Counted from the stretch's first letter, positions 50,580-59,951 are shown. The stretch is DNA of 64,000 bases from Prevotella sp. (GCA_017651265.1 JAGCDO010000066.1:62001-126000), one strand, 5' to 3'. The notes: generated from the sequence alone by a model not told the origin. Made by a program: numbers and translations.

Positions 50580-51608
50580 GTGGAGAAGGATATATACATA
50601 TTGGCCATTGAGAGCAGCTGTGATGATACATCGGCTGCGGTACTCAAGAACGACGTGCTGTTGAGTAATGTGACAGCATCGCAGGCGGTGCATGAAGCCT
50701 ATGGTGGCGTGGTACCGGAACTGGCATCACGTGCCCATCAGCAGAATGTGGTACCTGTGGTTGATCAGGCTATCAAACGGGCAGGAATCACTAAAGAGAT
50801 GTTGACGGCCATTGCCTTTACCCGCGGACCGGGCTTAATGGGTTCGCTGCTGGTAGGTGTGAGCTTCGCCAAAGGATTGGCACGCAGTCTGGACATTCCC
50901 ATGATTGACGTGAACCATCTGCAAGGACACGTTTTGGCCCATTTCATCAAGGAACACGAGGATGACCAGACGGCTCCGCCATTGCCATTCCTCTGTCTGT
51001 TGGTAAGCGGCGGTAACTCGCAGATCGTGAAGGTGAATGCCTATAACGATATGGAGGTGTTAGGGCAGACCATCGATGATGCTGCGGGCGAGGCTATCGA
51101 CAAGTGTTCAAAGGTGATGGGACTCGGCTATCCCGGCGGTCCGATTATCGACAAACTGGCACGACAGGGGAATCCGCATGCCTACAAGTTCTCTGAACCA
51201 CATATTCCTGGTTTGGACTATAGCTTCAGTGGCTTGAAGACCAGTTTCCTGTATAACCTCCGCGATTGGATCAAGGAGGATCCCGACTTTGTGGAGCACC
51301 ATAAGGAAGATCTGGCAGCCAGTCTGGAGTTCACCATCGTTGATATCCTGATGAAGAAACTGAAGCTGGCTGTGAAGCAGACGGGTATCAAGCATGTGGC
51401 CGTGGCGGGTGGCGTATCCGCCAACAACGGTCTTCGCAATGCTTTCCATGATCATGCCAAACGCTATGGATGGAAGATATACATCCCGAAGTTCAGCTAT
51501 ACAACCGACAATGCCGCTATGATTGGAATCACGGCGTTCTTTAAGTATGCTGACAAAGACTTCTGTTCTATCGATAAACCTGCGTTCAGTAAGGTTACGT
51601 TCAAGTAA
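50580..51608 (+). CDS. tsaD: tRNA N6-adenosine threonylcarbamoyltransferase
   Basis: About 342 aa, transfers threonylcarbamoyl to A37 of ANN-decoding tRNAs with TsaB and TsaE. ASKHA-fold ATPase with ILAIESSCDDTSAAV at the N terminus, the iron-binding VNHLQGHVLAHF (H-x-x-x-H), LLVSGGNSQIV and GGVSANNGLR. There is no ATG at a suitable place: the frame opens with TTG at 50568 or GTG at 50580. GTG gives the family-like start and is chosen, but either is possible. Confidence 0.95.
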   Translation: MEKDIYILAIESSCDDTSAAVLKNDVLLSNVTASQAVHEAYGGVVPELASRAHQQNVVPVVDQAIKRAGITKEMLTAIAFTRGPGLMGSLLVGVSFAKGLARSLDIPMIDVNHLQGHVLAHFIKEHEDDQTAPPLPFLCLLVSGGNSQIVKVNAYNDMEVLGQTIDDAAGEAIDKCSKVMGLGYPGGPIIDKLARQGNPHAYKFSEPHIPGLDYSFSGLKTSFLYNLRDWIKEDPDFVEHHKEDLAASLEFTIVDILMKKLKLAVKQTGIKHVAVAGGVSANNGLRNAFHDHAKRYGWKIYIPKFSYTTDNAAMIGITAFFKYADKDFCSIDKPAFSKVTFK

Positions 51609-51642
51609 ATCATTAACCACCATTACTCATAAAAGAAAGAAT

Positions 51643-52155
51643 ATGGAATTAGAAAACAGAATCCTCAGTCGTGAAATCAGTCGACTGCTCTACGAGAAAG
51701 GGAAGAGCGTGGGTACTGCTGAGAGTTGTACTGGCGGTCGTATTGCCGAGGCAATCATCTCCACACCCGGTGCCTCCAACTATTTCAAGGGAAGCATCGT
51801 GTCGTATGCCGATGAAATCAAGGAAAAACTGCTGAACGTCGATCATCAGGTTATTGAGGAACAGACGGCAGTATGTGAAGAAGTGGCTCGTCAGATGGTG
51901 AAAGGTGCCTGTCAAGCACTCGATGTTGACTTTGCCGTATCGGCAACAGGCTATGCCGGTCCTGGTGGAGGTACGAAGGATATTCCCGTGGGAACCATTT
52001 GGCTGGCCTGTGGAACACCCGATGAAATCGTTACGTTTAAGCTCGAAGAGGATGACGGTCGTGACAAGAACTTGGAGCATGCCACCAAACAGGCCATGCA
52101 GATGTTCTATGAATTCCTGAACGAGCATATACCCGTTGTTGAGGAAGAAGGTTAA
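51643..52155 (+). CDS. pncC: Nicotinamide-nucleotide amidohydrolase (CinA C-terminal type)
   Basis: 170 aa. Converts NMN to nicotinate mononucleotide in NAD recycling. Characteristic sequence TAESCTGGRIAEAII with the catalytic Ser, plus YFKGSIVSYADEIKEKLL and SATGYAGPGGG. Stand-alone form without the N-terminal molybdopterin-binding-like domain of CinA. The frame is open into tsaD, but the Met at 51643 with the AT-rich leader (AAAAGAAAGAAT) gives the normal length. Confidence 0.93.
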   Translation: MELENRILSREISRLLYEKGKSVGTAESCTGGRIAEAIISTPGASNYFKGSIVSYADEIKEKLLNVDHQVIEEQTAVCEEVARQMVKGACQALDVDFAVSATGYAGPGGGTKDIPVGTIWLACGTPDEIVTFKLEEDDGRDKNLEHATKQAMQMFYEFLNEHIPVVEEEG

Positions 52156-52159
52156 TCGT

Positions 52160-53473
52160 ATGGATAAGGTTCTTGGTAAGCTTGGCGTAACGTCTTTGAG
52201 TCAGATGCAGCTCGACACTTCTGATGCGGTGCTGCATACTGATTGGGATATCGTTGTCCTTTCTCCTACAGGCAGCGGTAAGACATTGGCATATCTGCTA
52301 CCGCTGGTAGAGCGCATCGATGCTTCACAGGATGGCGTGCAGGCCATTGTTCTCGTACCTGGCAGAGAGCTCGCACTACAGTCGGCTGGTGTCTTGAAGG
52401 ACCTGGGTAGCGGCTTGCGTACCATGGCGCTCTATGGTGGACGCCCCACGATGGATGAGCATAGACGACTCCGGGAGGTGAAGCCGCAGATTGTTTTCGC
52501 AACCCCTGGTAGGTTGAACGACCATCTCACCAAGGAGAACTTTCCCGTGAACGATGTAAAATGGCTGGTCATCGATGAATTCGACAAATGTCTGGCCATG
52601 GGATTCCGTGATGAGATGAGTGAGGTGCTATCGAAACTCCCTCAGGATATACGGCATATCCTACTGTCGGCAACCGATGCTGAAGAGATACCGCAATTCG
52701 TCAATCTCGGAAAGACGAAACGTATCAATTACATCGATGAAACCGGTCAGATTTCATCGCGCGTAAATATATATAAGGTAAAGAGTCCGGATAAAGATAA
52801 GCTCGAAACGGTGAGTAAGCTGCTCAGACATATCGGAGAGAAGAGCAGTGTGGTGTTTCTGAACTATAGGGAGAGCGTAGAACGGGCTGCCGATTATCTG
52901 CGGCAACAGGGTTTCGCCATCAGTATGTTCCATGGCGGACTCGACCAGAAGATGCGTGAGGATGCGTTGTATAAGTTCAGTAACGGATCAGCCAATGTTC
53001 TTGTATGTACCGACCTGGCCTCCCGTGGTCTGGATATCCCCGACATTGAGAATATCATCCATTATCATCTGCCCGAGACTGAAGATGCCTATGTGCATCG
53101 CGTAGGACGAACAGCCCGTTGGGATAAGGAGGGTCGTACGTTTTTTGTGCTTGGTCCTGGTGAGAGCATTCCTTCGTACGTGGAAGAAGAGCAGGCCGAC
53201 TATCCCTTACCGCAGCAGCTCCCTGCACCAGCACAGCCCAGAATGACAACCCTTTATATTGGAAAAGGTAAGAAGGATAAAATTTCCAAAGGAGATATTG
53301 TTGGCTTCCTCTGCAAGAAAGGCGGCATCACTGTGGATGATATCGGTAAGATCGATGTCAAGGAACGGTATTCGTATGTGGCCATCGTTCGTGAGAAGCT
53401 GAACACAGTGTTAGCATTAACACGTGGAGAGAAGATTAAAGGCATCAAAACAATAGTTGAATCAGTCAAATAG
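52160..53473 (+). CDS. DEAD-box RNA helicase, DbpA-like, with DEFD motif
   Basis: 437 aa. Q-motif region LSQMQLDT, motif I SPTGSGKT, Ia PGRELALQ, Ib TPGRL, motif II DEFD instead of DEAD, III SAT, IV VFLNYRES, V TDLASRGLDIPD, VI HRVGRTAR. The C-terminal domain (about 360-437, LYIGKGKKDKISKGDIVGF) matches the DbpA RNA-binding domain that recognises hairpin 92 of 23S rRNA. Probably aids large-subunit assembly. ATG at 52160 chosen; it lies 4 bp after the pncC stop. Confidence 0.9.
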   Translation: MDKVLGKLGVTSLSQMQLDTSDAVLHTDWDIVVLSPTGSGKTLAYLLPLVERIDASQDGVQAIVLVPGRELALQSAGVLKDLGSGLRTMALYGGRPTMDEHRRLREVKPQIVFATPGRLNDHLTKENFPVNDVKWLVIDEFDKCLAMGFRDEMSEVLSKLPQDIRHILLSATDAEEIPQFVNLGKTKRINYIDETGQISSRVNIYKVKSPDKDKLETVSKLLRHIGEKSSVVFLNYRESVERAADYLRQQGFAISMFHGGLDQKMREDALYKFSNGSANVLVCTDLASRGLDIPDIENIIHYHLPETEDAYVHRVGRTARWDKEGRTFFVLGPGESIPSYVEEEQADYPLPQQLPAPAQPRMTTLYIGKGKKDKISKGDIVGFLCKKGGITVDDIGKIDVKERYSYVAIVREKLNTVLALTRGEKIKGIKTIVESVK

Positions 53474-53553
53474 CAACAAGTATCGCATTTTGATATGTCA
53501 ACTTGACAATTTGTAACCTTGAACAAAGATTTTATGTAATTTAAGTCAAATAA

Positions 53554-53585
53554 TTTGGCCAATTCATACAAAATGTGTAATTTCG
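53554..53585 (+). promoter_or_regulatory. Promoter of serC
   Basis: TTTG (53554-53557), 20 bp, TAATTTCG (53578-53585), one mismatch to the -7 consensus. The only clear promoter in front of the serine genes. Confidence 0.65.
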
Positions 53586-53635
53586 CAGCCAATTAATAAA
53601 TCATATAAACAAGCAATCAAATTAGAAGCAATCAA

Positions 53636-54703
53636 ATGAAGAAGTACAACTTTAATGCTGGTCCCTCTATGCTTCCCCGCGAAGTGATTGAGAACACGGC
53701 AAAACAGTGTCTTGATTTCAATGGCTCTGGTCTCTCTCTGATGGAGATCAGCCACCGTGCAAAAGATTTCCAGCCCGTTGTTGACGAGGCTGTGGCTCTC
53801 GTTAAAGAGCTGCTTAGCATCCCTGAGGGTTACTCCGTGATCTTCCTCGGTGGTGGTGCATCACTCGAGTTCTGTATGATTCCTTACAACTTCCTGATCA
53901 AGAAGGCTGCTTACCTGAACACTGGTGTTTGGGCAAAGAAGGCCATGAAGGAAGCTAAGTTGTTTGGTGAGGTAGTAGAGGTGGCTTCTTCAGCTGACGC
54001 CAACTATACTTTCATTCCGAAGGGCTGGTCGGTACCTGCTGATGCAGACTATCTGCACATCACTACCAACAACACGATCTACGGTACTGAAATCCGCAAG
54101 GATCTGGATGTTCCCGTTCGCCTGATTGCTGATATGTCATCAGATATCTTCAGTCGTCCTATCGACGTAGCAAAGTACGATGCCATCTATGCCGGTGCCC
54201 AGAAGAACCTGGCCATGGCTGGTGTTACCATCGTGATTGTGAAGGACGATGCACTGGGCAAGGCTCCCCGTGAGATTCCTACCATGCTCGACTACCGTAC
54301 ACATGTTGATAAGGGTTCTATGTTCAATACTCCTCCAGTTGTTCCTATCTATTCTGCTCTTGAGAACCTCCGTTGGATTAAAAAGCAGGGTGGTGTAGAG
54401 GCAATGGATAAACTGGCTCACCAGCGTGCTGAGATCGTCTATGGTGAGATCGACCGCAACAAGATGTTTGTGGGTACGGCCAAGGAAGAGGATCGTTCAC
54501 TGATGAACCTCTGCTTCGTGATGGCTCCAGAGTACAAGGAACTCGAGAAGGACTTCCTCGACTTCGCTGTATCACAGGGTATGGTTGGTGTGAAGGGTCA
54601 CCGTTCAGTGGGTGGTTTCCGTGCTTCTTGCTACAACGCCCAGACCATCGAGGGCTGCAACGCACTCGTGGCTTGCATGAAGGAGTTCGAGGCAAAGCAC
54701 TAA
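53636..54703 (+). CDS. serC: Phosphoserine aminotransferase
   Basis: 355-aa PLP enzyme that converts 3-phosphohydroxypyruvate to phosphoserine. Starts [16 protein letters not shown], has [10 protein letters not shown] and the PLP lysine in [25 protein letters not shown] near the C terminus binds phosphate. Normal length. Followed by serA after 125 bp that hold an inverted repeat. Confidence 0.97.
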   Translation: MKKYNFNAGPSMLPREVIENTAKQCLDFNGSGLSLMEISHRAKDFQPVVDEAVALVKELLSIPEGYSVIFLGGGASLEFCMIPYNFLIKKAAYLNTGVWAKKAMKEAKLFGEVVEVASSADANYTFIPKGWSVPADADYLHITTNNTIYGTEIRKDLDVPVRLIADMSSDIFSRPIDVAKYDAIYAGAQKNLAMAGVTIVIVKDDALGKAPREIPTMLDYRTHVDKGSMFNTPPVVPIYSALENLRWIKKQGGVEAMDKLAHQRAEIVYGEIDRNKMFVGTAKEEDRSLMNLCFVMAPEYKELEKDFLDFAVSQGMVGVKGHRSVGGFRASCYNAQTIEGCNALVACMKEFEAKH

Positions 54704-54825
54704 CTTTGAACATTGAGGTTTGAACTTTGAACTTTATGATATGCTTCATGAGTTCAGGGTTCAAATCTCATTTTCAAAGCTATGAGTAATCATAAAGTTC
54801 AATGTTCAATGTTCAAAGTTCAAAG
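54704..54825. repeat. Inverted repeat of GTTCAA words between serC and serA
   Basis: Arms 54704-54740 and 54789-54825 are reverse complements at 32 of 37 positions. The right arm is four 7-bp units (GTTCAAT twice, GTTCAAA twice). The stretch ends 4 bp before the serA start, so a hairpin here could affect serA translation or transcript processing. Confidence 0.88.
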
Positions 54826-54828
54826 AAA

Positions 54829-55746
54829 ATGAAAGTATTAGTTGCAACAGAAAAGCCTTTCGCAGCCGCTGCTGTCGAGGGTATTCGCAAAGAGATTGAG
54901 GGAGCAGGCAACGAACTTGCGCTGCTCGAGAAATATACTGAGAAAGCCCAGTTGTTGGACGCCGTGAAGGATGCTGACGCGCTCATCATCCGTTCAGACA
55001 AAGTTGATGCCGAAGTGCTCGACGCTGCCAAGCAATTGAAGATTGTTGTTCGTGCCGGTGCTGGTTACGATAACATCGACTTGGCTGCCGCTACCGCACA
55101 TAACGTAGTAGCTGAGAACACTCCCGGTCAGAACGCCAATGCCGTTGCCGAGTTGGTATTCGGTCTGCTGGTGATGGCCGTTCGTGGTTTCTACAACGGT
55201 AAGAGCGGTTCCGAGCTGCTCGGTAAGAAGTTGGGTATCCTGGCATTCGGTAATGTAGGTCGTAACGTGGCTCGCATCGCCAAGGGCTTTGGTATGGATG
55301 TTTATGCTTACGATGCATTCTGTCCTGCAGAGGTTATCGAGAAGGCTGGCGTACACGCTGTGGCTAATCAGGACGCACTCTTCGAGACCTGTGATGTTGT
55401 TTCACTGCATATTCCCGCTACTCCCGAGACCAAGCAGAGCATCAACTATGCACTGGTTGGTAAGATGAAGAAAGGTGGTATCCTGGTGAACACCGCTCGT
55501 AAGGAAGTGATTAACGAGCCTGAGCTGATTAAGCTGATGGCAGAGCGTGAGGACCTGAAGTTCGTCACCGACATCATGCCCGATGCTAATGATGAGTTCG
55601 CAAAGTTCGAAGGACGTTACTTCTCAACTCCGAAGAAGATGGGTGCTCAGACAGCAGAGGCAAACATCAATGCCGGTATTGCTGCTGCCAAGCAGATCAA
55701 CGCCTTCTTCAAAGATGGTGATACGAAGTTCCAAGTGAACAAGTAA
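54829..55746 (+). CDS. serA: D-3-phosphoglycerate dehydrogenase (short form)
   Basis: 305 aa, first step of serine synthesis: oxidises 3-phosphoglycerate with NAD+. Rossmann motif LGILAFGNVGRNVA, catalytic Arg in NTARKEVINE. The usual catalytic His is replaced: the segment reads STPKKMGAQTAEAN, with Lys where E. coli has His in PHIGGSTQEA. No ACT regulatory domain. This matches the His-less, Lys-type short PGDH class. The Met at 54829 is chosen because the nine upstream codons fall in the repeat. Confidence 0.94.
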   Translation: MKVLVATEKPFAAAAVEGIRKEIEGAGNELALLEKYTEKAQLLDAVKDADALIIRSDKVDAEVLDAAKQLKIVVRAGAGYDNIDLAAATAHNVVAENTPGQNANAVAELVFGLLVMAVRGFYNGKSGSELLGKKLGILAFGNVGRNVARIAKGFGMDVYAYDAFCPAEVIEKAGVHAVANQDALFETCDVVSLHIPATPETKQSINYALVGKMKKGGILVNTARKEVINEPELIKLMAEREDLKFVTDIMPDANDEFAKFEGRYFSTPKKMGAQTAEANINAGIAAAKQINAFFKDGDTKFQVNK

Positions 55747-55826
55747 TAACATGATTTGATAGGTTTGATTTAAACGTTACACAATTAGAGTTTTAAATTA
55801 ATTAATGTACAAAAGATAGGCTAATC

Positions 55827-56735
55827 ATGAAAAAAAAATTGTTTATTCCTTTGTTTCTGTTAGCTATGGCGTCATGTAGCCAATCGGAAATATCATCAAG
55901 TGATAGAAGTATTAATGATATCGTCCAAGTTTCAGATTACAAATACCTTGGAGACTTACATAATGCTTTTATGTCGAATGCAAAAAGTAACTTTTCTTAT
56001 ATAGACGATAGTTATTCAACTCTATCTGTGGATGAAAAAGAAGAACTTGTTTTTCGTTTTAATTATGATTTTGCTCTAACTCTAAAAGAGCAAATGCCAA
56101 ACATGACTACAGATGAATTATATCGTTCTCTTTCCTACTATAAAGAATTCTCCAACTACAAAAAAATCAAGAGTCTTTTGGCGGTAGAAATAGCTGAAAC
56201 CAAGGCTGGGGAACTTACAAACTGTGATATTAGTAGTATTCTAAGCGATTCTATTATTGGTTTAGAAGCATTACCCAATATAAAAGTACTTACGGATTTG
56301 GCGTACAACCAGACAGTAATCACACCCGATGCATATATTTGCTTGGAAAAAGTTATAACTCTCCTTGATAAGAGTAATAAAGGTTTGATTTCTGATGCTC
56401 AATATGGAACTGAACTAAATATTATCATTGATGATATTAATAAAGCAAAATACAAAGTAGGTGATCCTACAATTGAGACAACTGGTCCTATTTTGGCGAT
56501 TATACAATCTTCATATGAATGGTGGGAAGAGAATCCCGATGCTGCTGAGGCAAGTAATAAAATACCACAGGTGGTAGCACTTGATGCTGCAGGAGCCGTT
56601 ATAGGAGCTGTTGGTTCTCTTATGTTACAAGAAGGAAATGTACCAGATTGGGGTAAAGCAGGAAAGAGTGCATTATGGGGTGCTGCTAGTGCTTCATGTG
56701 GTGCTGTTGGGAAATTAGCACGTCTATTCAAATAG
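55827..56735 (+). CDS. Lipoprotein with Gly/Ala-rich hydrophobic C-terminal tail
   Basis: 302 aa. Lipoprotein signal MKKKLFIPLFLLAMASC (lipid on Cys17). A helical middle part (about 40-220) has no recognised domain. The last 55 residues change character: small and hydrophobic (DAAGAVIGAVGSLMLQ, SALWGAASASCGAVG) with a basic end (KLARLFK). Such a tail resembles a membrane-inserting or pore-forming peptide such as a class II bacteriocin core. It lies in an AT-rich cassette with a small membrane protein and a clostripain-type protease, which might process it. Function is inference. Confidence 0.7.
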   Translation: MKKKLFIPLFLLAMASCSQSEISSSDRSINDIVQVSDYKYLGDLHNAFMSNAKSNFSYIDDSYSTLSVDEKEELVFRFNYDFALTLKEQMPNMTTDELYRSLSYYKEFSNYKKIKSLLAVEIAETKAGELTNCDISSILSDSIIGLEALPNIKVLTDLAYNQTVITPDAYICLEKVITLLDKSNKGLISDAQYGTELNIIIDDINKAKYKVGDPTIETTGPILAIIQSSYEWWEENPDAAEASNKIPQVVALDAAGAVIGAVGSLMLQEGNVPDWGKAGKSALWGAASASCGAVGKLARLFK

Positions 56736-56742
56736 TATAATA

Positions 56743-56913
56743 ATGAATAAACACTTGAAAAGAGTATATCTTAGCATAATTGTTGTATTATTCGCTTTCT
56801 TGTCTTATATCATTTTTGATGATGTGAAGGAAATCGTTTTTTACTTTCTTCTTGGGATACTTTGTTTTTGGATCGGTTGGCACTACACAAAGTCTCATGT
56901 AGAAGAACCATGA
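56743..56913 (+). CDS. 56-aa two-TM membrane protein
   Basis: Starts MNKHLKRVYLSIIVVLFAFL and has two hydrophobic segments (about 8-25 and 30-47) with an acidic loop (FDDVKE) and a polar tail (HYTKSHVEEP). It begins 7 bp after the lipoprotein stop, and its TGA overlaps the ATG of the protease gene (ATGA), so all three genes look translationally coupled. Size and topology fit a bacteriocin-immunity or regulatory protein, but no family is recognised. Confidence 0.7.
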   Translation: MNKHLKRVYLSIIVVLFAFLSYIIFDDVKEIVFYFLLGILCFWIGWHYTKSHVEEP

Positions 56914-57992
56914 CCAAGTTCAAAGATAAATTACTAAATACTAAGGACATAAAAGTAAAACTCTATATTGCTTTTATGTCTTTAGTGTTATGTTCCTGCT
57001 CAAATGAGTATTTTGAAGATAGTATATTCAGCAATATTGTATTTTACATTGTATCTGATAATAATTTGCATGTATATTCTGATTCATTATTATTAGATTT
57101 GTCGAAGAATGTTGTTTCGCAAAATGATTCTCGTATTTTTGTTTACGTAGATGATTTGAACAAGCCAAGACTATATCAATTACAAAATGGTCTTATTCTT
57201 TTAAATAAGTATTCGGAGGTTAATTCTTTATCTCCAAATCATATTCATAAAGTTCTAACGTATTTAGCATTCAATTATCCAGCTAATGAGAATGGATTAA
57301 TAATGTGGTCACATGGTACGGGGTGGATAAATGTTGAAGAAAGTGCTGAATCGAGAGCGTTTGGATATGACAGGGGAGAAACTGTAAACCTTAACAAACT
57401 GTTTGATGCCCTACCTATTAAATATGACTACATTGTATTTGACGCTTGTAATATGGGAACAATAGAAACGCTTGCAGAGGCGAAAGAAAAATGTATATAT
57501 TTAATTGGTTCTCCAGAACCCGTTCCTGCAGATGGTATAATTAATAGCCTAACAATTAATTTGTTATCAAATAATTCACTTTCTTTGGAGCAAAGGTTAA
57601 AGGGTGTTTGTGATATATTCATTGAAAATCACCAACATTATAAAGAAGATATTTCGATATCTTTATGTAAAACCTCTAATATTGATATGCTTATTGAACA
57701 TATAAAAAATAAAGAGCATTTTTTTATAGAACCATCAACAATAGAAACTATTCATACTTATGAATTCAGAAACCAGTCTTTGTTTTTTGATGCTTTCTCT
57801 CTATTTGATACACTTCAAATAACTGATAGCAATATAAAAAATTTTTTGCTATATAATGTGTCAGGCTACAATAACAGATATAATGGATGTGGATTGTCTA
57901 TATTTATTCCAAATATCAAAAACAAAAGTTATTTCGACTCGTATCGTCTTTTAAGATGGAATAAGGAGGTTAATTGGTTGGACAAATGGTGA
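56910..57992 (+). CDS. Clostripain-like cysteine protease (C11), lipoprotein
   Basis: 360 aa. Lipobox near residue 31 (VLCSC), so lipid-anchored in the envelope. Clostripain fold: catalytic His135 in MWSHGTGW and catalytic Cys180 in FDACNMGTIE, with strand IVFYIVSDNNL near the start. The C-terminal part contains a repeat of the caspase-like fold typical for C11. C11 enzymes cleave after basic residues and are often activated by self-cleavage. ATG at 56910 is chosen for the 4-bp overlap; an upstream in-frame Met lies within the preceding gene. AT-rich like its two neighbours. Confidence 0.85.
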   Translation: MTKFKDKLLNTKDIKVKLYIAFMSLVLCSCSNEYFEDSIFSNIVFYIVSDNNLHVYSDSLLLDLSKNVVSQNDSRIFVYVDDLNKPRLYQLQNGLILLNKYSEVNSLSPNHIHKVLTYLAFNYPANENGLIMWSHGTGWINVEESAESRAFGYDRGETVNLNKLFDALPIKYDYIVFDACNMGTIETLAEAKEKCIYLIGSPEPVPADGIINSLTINLLSNNSLSLEQRLKGVCDIFIENHQHYKEDISISLCKTSNIDMLIEHIKNKEHFFIEPSTIETIHTYEFRNQSLFFDAFSLFDTLQITDSNIKNFLLYNVSGYNNRYNGCGLSIFIPNIKNKSYFDSYRLLRWNKEVNWLDKW

Positions 57993-58072
57993 ACGTGAAG
58001 CATTTGTGATCCGCCAGCATATATGACCAAGTAGTGGTTCCTATATAATGTCTACTAATAGTACTCTGTTGG

Positions 58073-58108
58073 CATTCGATAAGCTACAGGCCTGTAGCTT
58101 ATCGAATG
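58073..58108. terminator. Perfect 36-bp palindrome between convergent genes
   Basis: Half-site CATTCGATAAGCTACAGG at 58073-58090, its exact reverse complement at 58091-58108. It overlaps the last codons and stop of the GH5 gene. Probably a bidirectional terminator, although T-runs are weak on both sides (minus strand: GTCTACT is not T-rich). Confidence 0.6.
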
Positions 58109-59808
58109 GCTATCTTCTTTCCGTTCTGGATATAAATGCCTTTCTGAGGTCGTTGCAGGAGACGACGGCCTGTTAGGTCGTAGATGTATCCATTGGTTTG
58201 AACAGGATCCATAATAATACGGTTGATGCCTGTAGAATAGATATCGAGATCACTGATGGTACAGTTCCATGCTACGCTTGGATTACTGATGATCTCCTTG
58301 CCATCACTCTTTCTCGTAAGCTTCACGCTGTTTACTCTCACAGTACCATTGTTTTGCTTGCACTGCAAGGTAATCTTCTGTATCTCACCCATACTGGCAG
58401 CAAAGGTCAATGTATTGACGGCTGAAGTAATATTACTGGTGTAGCCATTAGGATACTTTGAGCTATATACCTTCCACTGCAACAGATCAGCTGCGGGAGC
58501 ATTTTCAAGTTCAAGAATGATGTTCTTGTAATCGGATGATGTAAAACTCTTACCATTATAAAGATATAACTCCCCCCACTGGTTGGTAAAGTTTACAGTA
58601 CATGAAAATCCGTAATTGGAGGCATCAGGCAATACAGGATCGAAACTACTTCCATGATAAGTCTGGAGAATGGTCTTTGCCAGATCGGGTTGCGTGAAGG
58701 CAGGGAAGGAACGTGCAATACCATCAGATAGTCCCATCCAGTAGAACGTGGCCATATCGTTTTCTTTGCACTTCTGTACGAAATAGTTACAGAACTGGAA
58801 CATATGATCACGGCGTGCATCGTAGTCGGTTTCTTCATTATCCACATTACTGGTACCCCATTCGCCGATGATCACCGGACCGCCTTTGGCAACCAGGTGA
58901 GTCTTAAGGGCATTCACCATATCATCAATCTCGCTCTTGATCTCGTTCATGGAACGGTTTGTAATCTGACCGTTGTTCGTGTTGACAATCGAGGGGTAGG
59001 CATGCACCTGGAATGCAATGTGTCCAGCGGTGGTGTCATCAGGGTACTTCATCTCCTTCAGCGGGTCCTTCAGGTGATCGTTCCAAGTTCCATAACCATT
59101 GCAGGCACCATAGGTGTTCACAATCAGGTTGCGTTTAGCGTTGTTGCCACCCGTGGCACGTACCACATTCACAAAGCTCTGTGCAAAGTTGTTGATGGCC
59201 TCGTAGGCATCAGCAGCATCACTGGCGATATAACGAGATGACGTGTTGAAGGTAGCAAAGCACCACGAGTTATACTTGTCGAGCATCTCGTTATAGCTCT
59301 CAAACAATAACTTCTCACCGTAATCCTTGAACTCCTCAGCTATCTGTCTCCAGAGCGATTCGTAGCGGTCTTTCTGACTGTTATAGACAGACATGCTGGC
59401 GTGCAGCCAATGGGTGTCTCCGTTTCCTGTGTCATGATGCACATTGAGGATGCAATACAGTCCCTGGTCGATGACATAGTCAACAACTTCATGAACACGT
59501 CGCATCCATGCCTCATCCACCTTGTTGTTACTGTCCATGTGGTTATACCAGGTAACAGGAACACGGATAGCTCCGAATCCCGCATCCTTCATCATCTTCA
59601 TCAGTTCTGGCCTCGTGACGGGCTGTCCCCAATAGGTCTCGGATTCCAGACCTTGTATCGAGCCACTGTTGGCATCAAGGGTGTTACCCATGTTCCAGCC
59701 AACACCCATGTTTTTGACGGCATTGGTAGCCGACTCAAAATCTTGTCCTTTAACCTGAATGCCAGTCATTAGGAACACGCTGAATAATAAGGTAAAATAC
59801 TTATTCAT
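58099..59808 (-). CDS. Secreted GH5 endoglucanase-type glycoside hydrolase
   Basis: 569 aa. Signal peptide to about residue 21 (ending VKGQ). GH5 catalytic domain (about 25-365): WNMGNTLDAN and ETYWGQP are typical of the GH5_4-like subfamily, HHDTGNGDTHWLHA follows, the acid/base is Glu174 in FESYNEML and the nucleophile Glu316 in IIGEWGTSN. The next about 140 residues (from NYGFSCTVNFTNQWGELYLYN) form a beta-rich accessory domain, possibly carbohydrate binding. The end IYDLTGRRLLQRPQKGIYI and following basic residues resembles a type IX secretion C-terminal tail. It cleaves beta-1,4-glucan or xyloglucan outside the cell. Confidence 0.9.
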   Translation of the reverse strand: MNKYFTLLFSVFLMTGIQVKGQDFESATNAVKNMGVGWNMGNTLDANSGSIQGLESETYWGQPVTRPELMKMMKDAGFGAIRVPVTWYNHMDSNNKVDEAWMRRVHEVVDYVIDQGLYCILNVHHDTGNGDTHWLHASMSVYNSQKDRYESLWRQIAEEFKDYGEKLLFESYNEMLDKYNSWCFATFNTSSRYIASDAADAYEAINNFAQSFVNVVRATGGNNAKRNLIVNTYGACNGYGTWNDHLKDPLKEMKYPDDTTAGHIAFQVHAYPSIVNTNNGQITNRSMNEIKSEIDDMVNALKTHLVAKGGPVIIGEWGTSNVDNEETDYDARRDHMFQFCNYFVQKCKENDMATFYWMGLSDGIARSFPAFTQPDLAKTILQTYHGSSFDPVLPDASNYGFSCTVNFTNQWGELYLYNGKSFTSSDYKNIILELENAPAADLLQWKVYSSKYPNGYTSNITSAVNTLTFAASMGEIQKITLQCKQNNGTVRVNSVKLTRKSDGKEIISNPSVAWNCTISDLDIYSTGINRIIMDPVQTNGYIYDLTGRRLLQRPQKGIYIQNGKKIAIR

Positions 59809-59833
59809 ATTGTTAATTGTTAGTTATCTGTTG

Positions 59834-59865
59834 CAAAAATAGTGTGTTTTTCCGAACTAACCAAA
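59834..59865 (-). promoter_or_regulatory. Promoter of the GH5 gene
   Basis: Minus strand TTTG (59862-59865), 20 bp, TATTTTTG (59834-59841). Confidence 0.72.
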
Positions 59866-59892
59866 CAAAAATGGAAATGTCTTTCATAACAT

Positions 59893-59923
59893 TTTGAGAT
59901 TTCGTATTTTTTGCGTATTTTTG
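59893..59923 (+). promoter_or_regulatory. Promoter of the DUF1015 gene
   Basis: TTTG (59893-59896), 19 bp, TATTTTTG (59916-59923); start codon 28 bp downstream. Divergent from the GH5 promoter. Confidence 0.75.
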
Positions 59924-59951
59924 CAGCCAGTTTTTAATACTTTATTACATT

